A stretch of 8,218 nt of DNA, taken from Patescibacteria group bacterium. Lineage in GTDB: Bacteria > Patescibacteriota > Minisyncoccia > Phycocordibacterales > Phycocordibacteraceae. The notes beneath the pieces were generated by a model that was given only the letters and a program-made list of their open reading frames with translations, did no database searches and was not told the origin of the DNA. How positions within the stretch are numbered: the stretch's first letter is position 1; each line of letters opens with the position of its first letter. This document shows positions 6,043 through 8,218 of this stretch, piece by piece. The translations under genes and the position numbers were made by a program. The stretch covers positions 1 through 8,218 of the forward strand of contig SCVI01000023.1 in assembly GCA_004296925.1 (NCBI GenBank), in the 5' to 3' direction.

Positions 6043-6056
6043 TTCTTAGAATGATA
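6043..6056 (-). promoter_or_regulatory. Candidate peptidase promoter, near-leaderless
   Basis: On the minus strand a -10-like TATCAT (6056 to 6051) lies 8 bp before the peptidase ATG, the same spacing as the box before mnmA. No Shine-Dalgarno site is visible. A perfect TTGACA (6068 to 6063) is present but only 6 bp from this box, too close to be its -35 element. The gap shared with alaS is only 39-48 bp, so the two divergent promoters must overlap or abut. Confidence 0.35.
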
Positions 6057-6075
6057 TCGCATTGTCAAAGAAATT

Positions 6076-6090
6076 GATAAGATGCTCTCT
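6076..6090 (+). promoter_or_regulatory. Weak candidate -10 box for alaS
   Basis: GATAAG (6076-6081, four of six matches to TATAAT) lies 9 bp before the preferred alaS ATG at 6091. If used, transcription would begin about at that codon and the upstream ATG at 6082 would not be translated. The match is weak, there is no -35 hexamer at normal spacing, and no Shine-Dalgarno site precedes either ATG. Confidence 0.22.
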
Positions 6091-8001
6091 ATGACTGTTT
6101 CAGAAATCCGTGCAAAATATTTAGAATTTTTTAAAGCTCGTACACACGAGGTTATCCCTTCGGTGTCTTTAGTGCCTGAAAACGATCCCACTACTCTCTT
6201 TATTTCTTCGGGCATGCAACCGCTTTTGCCATATTTTCTTGGGGCAACTCATCCAATGGGAAGCAGGGTAACAAATGCACAAAAATCACTACGTACACAA
6301 GACATTGAAGAAGTGGGTGACAACAGACATACGACATTTTTTGAAATGCTTGGTAACTGGTCATTTGGTGACTATTTCAAAACTCAACAGCTTTCGTGGT
6401 TTTACGAATTTCTTACTGACGTAGTAGGTGTTGATCCATCTCGCTTATATGTAACAGCGTTCATTGGCGATGAAGTACTTGGGATTCCTAAGGACACTGA
6501 GTCAGGGCAAGTGTGGAAGGAATTATTCTCAGCAAAAGGCATTGATGCGCTTGAAGTGGATGTAGGTACGGAACAAAACGGTGCTGAGATTGGAATGCGT
6601 GGAGGAAGAATTTTCTATTACAACGCTGAAAAAAATTGGTGGAGCAGAGCGGGTGCGCCAGCAGGGATGCCTACCGGTGAACCAGGTGGACCAGATTCTG
6701 AGGTGTTCTACGACTTTGACCCAACGGGGAGTATGCACAATCCAAGTTTCGGTAAGGAATGCCATCCGAATTGTGACTGTGGACGATTCATGGAGATAGG
6801 AAACTCCGTCTTCATGATGTATGTAAAAAAAGAGGACGGAAGTTTTGGAGAACTTCCAGCTAAAAATGTTGATTTCGGCGGGGGGCTCGAGCGCATTGCA
6901 GCGGCGAGCAATAATAACGGTGATGTTTTTTTGATTGATGCTCTACAACTGGTAATTCGCGAGCTTGCAAGTTCTGGTAAAAACTACAATGATCCTGAAT
7001 ATCAACCTTCATTTAGAATTGTTGCTGATCACTTACGTGCCGCAGTCTTTATGTTGGGTGATGGTGTCAGGCCTTCAAATACAGAGCGAGGATACATTCT
7101 TCGACGTCTCATTCGCAGATCGGTAAGACATTTAGATAAGCTTCAAATAGATGCTTCCGTAGTCGGAAGAATAGTTGACCTGCTCATTGAGTACTACAGA
7201 GACCAGTATTCGGAATTGTCTGCGTCCCACAGCGCTATTCTTTCAGGAATTCTTGATGAAGAGAGGCAGTTTCGTAAAACACTTATGAACGGCATGAAGG
7301 AGTTTGATAAAATTTCCAAGAAGGGTTCGATAACTGGCGAAGACGCATTCTTACTTTTCACTACGTATGGTTTTCCATATGAAGTAACTGAAGAGTTGGC
7401 GCGGGAGCGGGGGCTGACTTTTAGTAGAGAGGAATTCTCTAAAAAAATGGAGGAGCACCAGAAGCTCTCTCGAGCAGGAGCGGCTCAAAAATTTACAGGA
7501 GGGCTTGCTGATCACGCCGAACAAACCATTCGGTACCACACCGCGCACCATCTTTTACTCAAAGCGCTTCAATTGGTACTAGGCTCTGATGTACATCAGA
7601 GAGGTTCAAACATTACCTCTGAAAGACTTCGCATAGACTTCTCGTACGGTTCAAAAATGACACCTGAACAAAAAACAGAAGTTGAACGTATTGTTAATGA
7701 GAAGATTAATGAACAACTTCCAGTATTTCGAACAGTAATGCCGAAGGAAGATGCAGAAAAATTTGGCGCAGAGCATGAATTTGGAGTGAAATATCCCGAA
7801 ATGGTGTCTGTTTATTCGGTTGGACCAGTACATGGAACCGCAGATGCTCCTCAAATTGCTGAAGCGTATTCAATTGAATTCTGTGGAGGTCCTCATGTTT
7901 CAAACACATCTGAGTTAGGGCAGGGAGGTAAACAATTTAAAATACAGAAAGAAGAAGCGGTTGCGCAAGGGATAAGGAGAATCAAAGCAATCTTTGTTTA
8001 A
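6091..8001 (+). CDS. alaS: Alanyl-tRNA synthetase, reduced form lacking C-Ala
   Basis: AlaRS charges tRNA-Ala in the cytoplasm and edits mischarged Ser and Gly. The 636-residue protein has the class II motif 2 region TTFFEMLGNWSFGDYFK (81-97), VDFGGGLERI motif 3 with Asp261, the tRNA-recognition stretch ADHLRAAVFMLGDGVRPSN to RRLIRRSVRH, and an editing core with zinc ligands HTAHH (His483, His487) and CGGPH (Cys598, His602). It ends just after RRIKA, so the whole C-Ala domain (about 240 residues) is absent. The glycine-rich beta-barrel part of the editing domain, with its TPFYAESGG motif, is also missing between about 460 and 480. A Cys/His cluster (Cys224, His225, Cys228, Cys230) is inserted before EIGNSVFM, where the usual EIWN tryptophan is Gly237. 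ATG 6091 fits the usual family start (MT..EIR); ATG 6082 would add three residues. The reading frame is intact and the reduction is clean, so it is probably functional. Confidence 0.95.
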   Translation: MTVSEIRAKYLEFFKARTHEVIPSVSLVPENDPTTLFISSGMQPLLPYFLGATHPMGSRVTNAQKSLRTQDIEEVGDNRHTTFFEMLGNWSFGDYFKTQQLSWFYEFLTDVVGVDPSRLYVTAFIGDEVLGIPKDTESGQVWKELFSAKGIDALEVDVGTEQNGAEIGMRGGRIFYYNAEKNWWSRAGAPAGMPTGEPGGPDSEVFYDFDPTGSMHNPSFGKECHPNCDCGRFMEIGNSVFMMYVKKEDGSFGELPAKNVDFGGGLERIAAASNNNGDVFLIDALQLVIRELASSGKNYNDPEYQPSFRIVADHLRAAVFMLGDGVRPSNTERGYILRRLIRRSVRHLDKLQIDASVVGRIVDLLIEYYRDQYSELSASHSAILSGILDEERQFRKTLMNGMKEFDKISKKGSITGEDAFLLFTTYGFPYEVTEELARERGLTFSREEFSKKMEEHQKLSRAGAAQKFTGGLADHAEQTIRYHTAHHLLLKALQLVLGSDVHQRGSNITSERLRIDFSYGSKMTPEQKTEVERIVNEKINEQLPVFRTVMPKEDAEKFGAEHEFGVKYPEMVSVYSVGPVHGTADAPQIAEAYSIEFCGGPHVSNTSELGQGGKQFKIQKEEAVAQGIRRIKAIFV

Positions 8002-8028
8002 GAAATATATTTATTTTGTAGCAAAATT

Positions 8029-8202
8029 GTGAATACGGAGCTCACCTCTCGAGTGCAACAAATGTGGGAAAGATTTGCGAAAGTAGATAGCTCGCTCGCT
8101 GAATTTTTTCTTGAGTTAGGTTTTCATGACTTAGCTGGGCAGATATCTGAGGATGCGTTTCTAGCAGAGAGACGAGCTCGTGAACCAAGAAAGCGAAGAT
8201 AA
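8029..8202 (+). CDS. Small uncharacterised basic-tailed protein
   Basis: A 57-codon frame starting with GTG and ending in TAA, on the same strand as alaS and 27 bp after it. I do not recognise the product. It begins NTELTSRVQQMWERFAKVDSS, continues with a mixed helical region (LAEFFLELGFHDLAGQISEDAF), and ends in a strongly basic stretch, ERRAREPRKRR, as seen in nucleic-acid-binding or ribosome-associated small proteins. An ATG at 8062 would give a 46-residue form. No Shine-Dalgarno site precedes either start; the gap before it is AT-rich. Support for it being real: it fills the gap between alaS and the window edge, its amino-acid composition is protein-like, and it is followed at once by a ribosome-binding-like site for a further gene. 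It could still be a chance frame. Confidence 0.5.
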   Translation: MNTELTSRVQQMWERFAKVDSSLAEFFLELGFHDLAGQISEDAFLAERRAREPRKRR

Positions 8203-8205
8203 AGT

Positions 8206-8210
8206 AGGGG
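8206..8210 (+). promoter_or_regulatory. Possible Shine-Dalgarno site of a gene beyond the window
   Basis: AGGGG lies 3 bp after the stop of the small ORF and 8 bp from the window end. This is suitable spacing for a start codon at or just after the right edge. It suggests another plus-strand gene follows closely, but the start codon itself is not visible. Confidence 0.3.
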
Positions 8211-8218
8211 AAAACGGT

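Noticed and set aside
6063..6068. Minus-strand TTGACA as the -35 of the peptidase promoter
   Set aside because: It is only 6 bp from the candidate -10 box, and no other -10-like hexamer lies 16-18 bp downstream.
7600..7620. GGTTCAAACATTACC as a tRNA T-arm
   Set aside because: It is inside the conserved alaS editing region and no acceptor, D or anticodon stems surround it.

Overview
The window is a gene-dense bacterial segment of about 40% GC by eye. It holds nine supported protein genes and no RNA genes, mobile elements, CRISPR arrays or convincing terminators. Several traits point to a streamlined bacterium of the Candidate Phyla Radiation (Patescibacteria, probably a Parcubacteria-like lineage): gaps of only a few bases, compact proteins, an alanyl-tRNA synthetase of 636 residues where about 875 is normal, few Shine-Dalgarno sites, and a mix of families I recall as common there. 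The lineage is inferred from family resemblance, not from a marker gene. All recognised reading frames run full length under the standard bacterial code.

Layout. Positions 1-124 are a short upstream region with a candidate promoter. A left block on the plus strand reads mnmA (tRNA 2-thiouridylase), an ATP-cone/Mrr-like nuclease, a RecB/Cas4-like PD-(D/E)XK nuclease, ogt (O6-alkylguanine-DNA methyltransferase), ung (uracil-DNA glycosylase) and a solitary HicA-like toxin. A long M13-family metallopeptidase gene follows on the minus strand, converging on hicA with a 4 bp gap. It diverges from alaS across a gap of 48 bp or less. After alaS comes a 57-codon plus-strand ORF of unknown function, then a ribosome-binding-like sequence at the right edge that may serve a gene outside the window.

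How the genes work together. Positions 1156-3780 form a DNA-maintenance cluster: two nucleases, one carrying a nucleotide-sensing ATP-cone, next to a direct-reversal repair protein and a base-excision glycosylase. The nuclease, ogt and ung genes are tightly linked: a 23 bp overlap, then a 4 bp gap. They probably share a promoter whose textbook extended -10 element (TGATATAAT, 1997-2005) lies 6 bp before the nuclease ATG, which implies a leaderless mRNA. Similar -10-like boxes sit close to other starts, so leaderless or near-leaderless initiation may be common here. mnmA and alaS serve tRNA modification and charging. The peptidase lacks a signal peptide and is probably a cytoplasmic oligopeptidase.

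The points most worth following up are the ATP-cone nuclease and its repair neighbourhood, the reduced AlaRS with changed active-site and editing-site residues, the leaderless promoter pattern, the UDG with an altered minor-groove loop, and the HicA-like protein without HicB.
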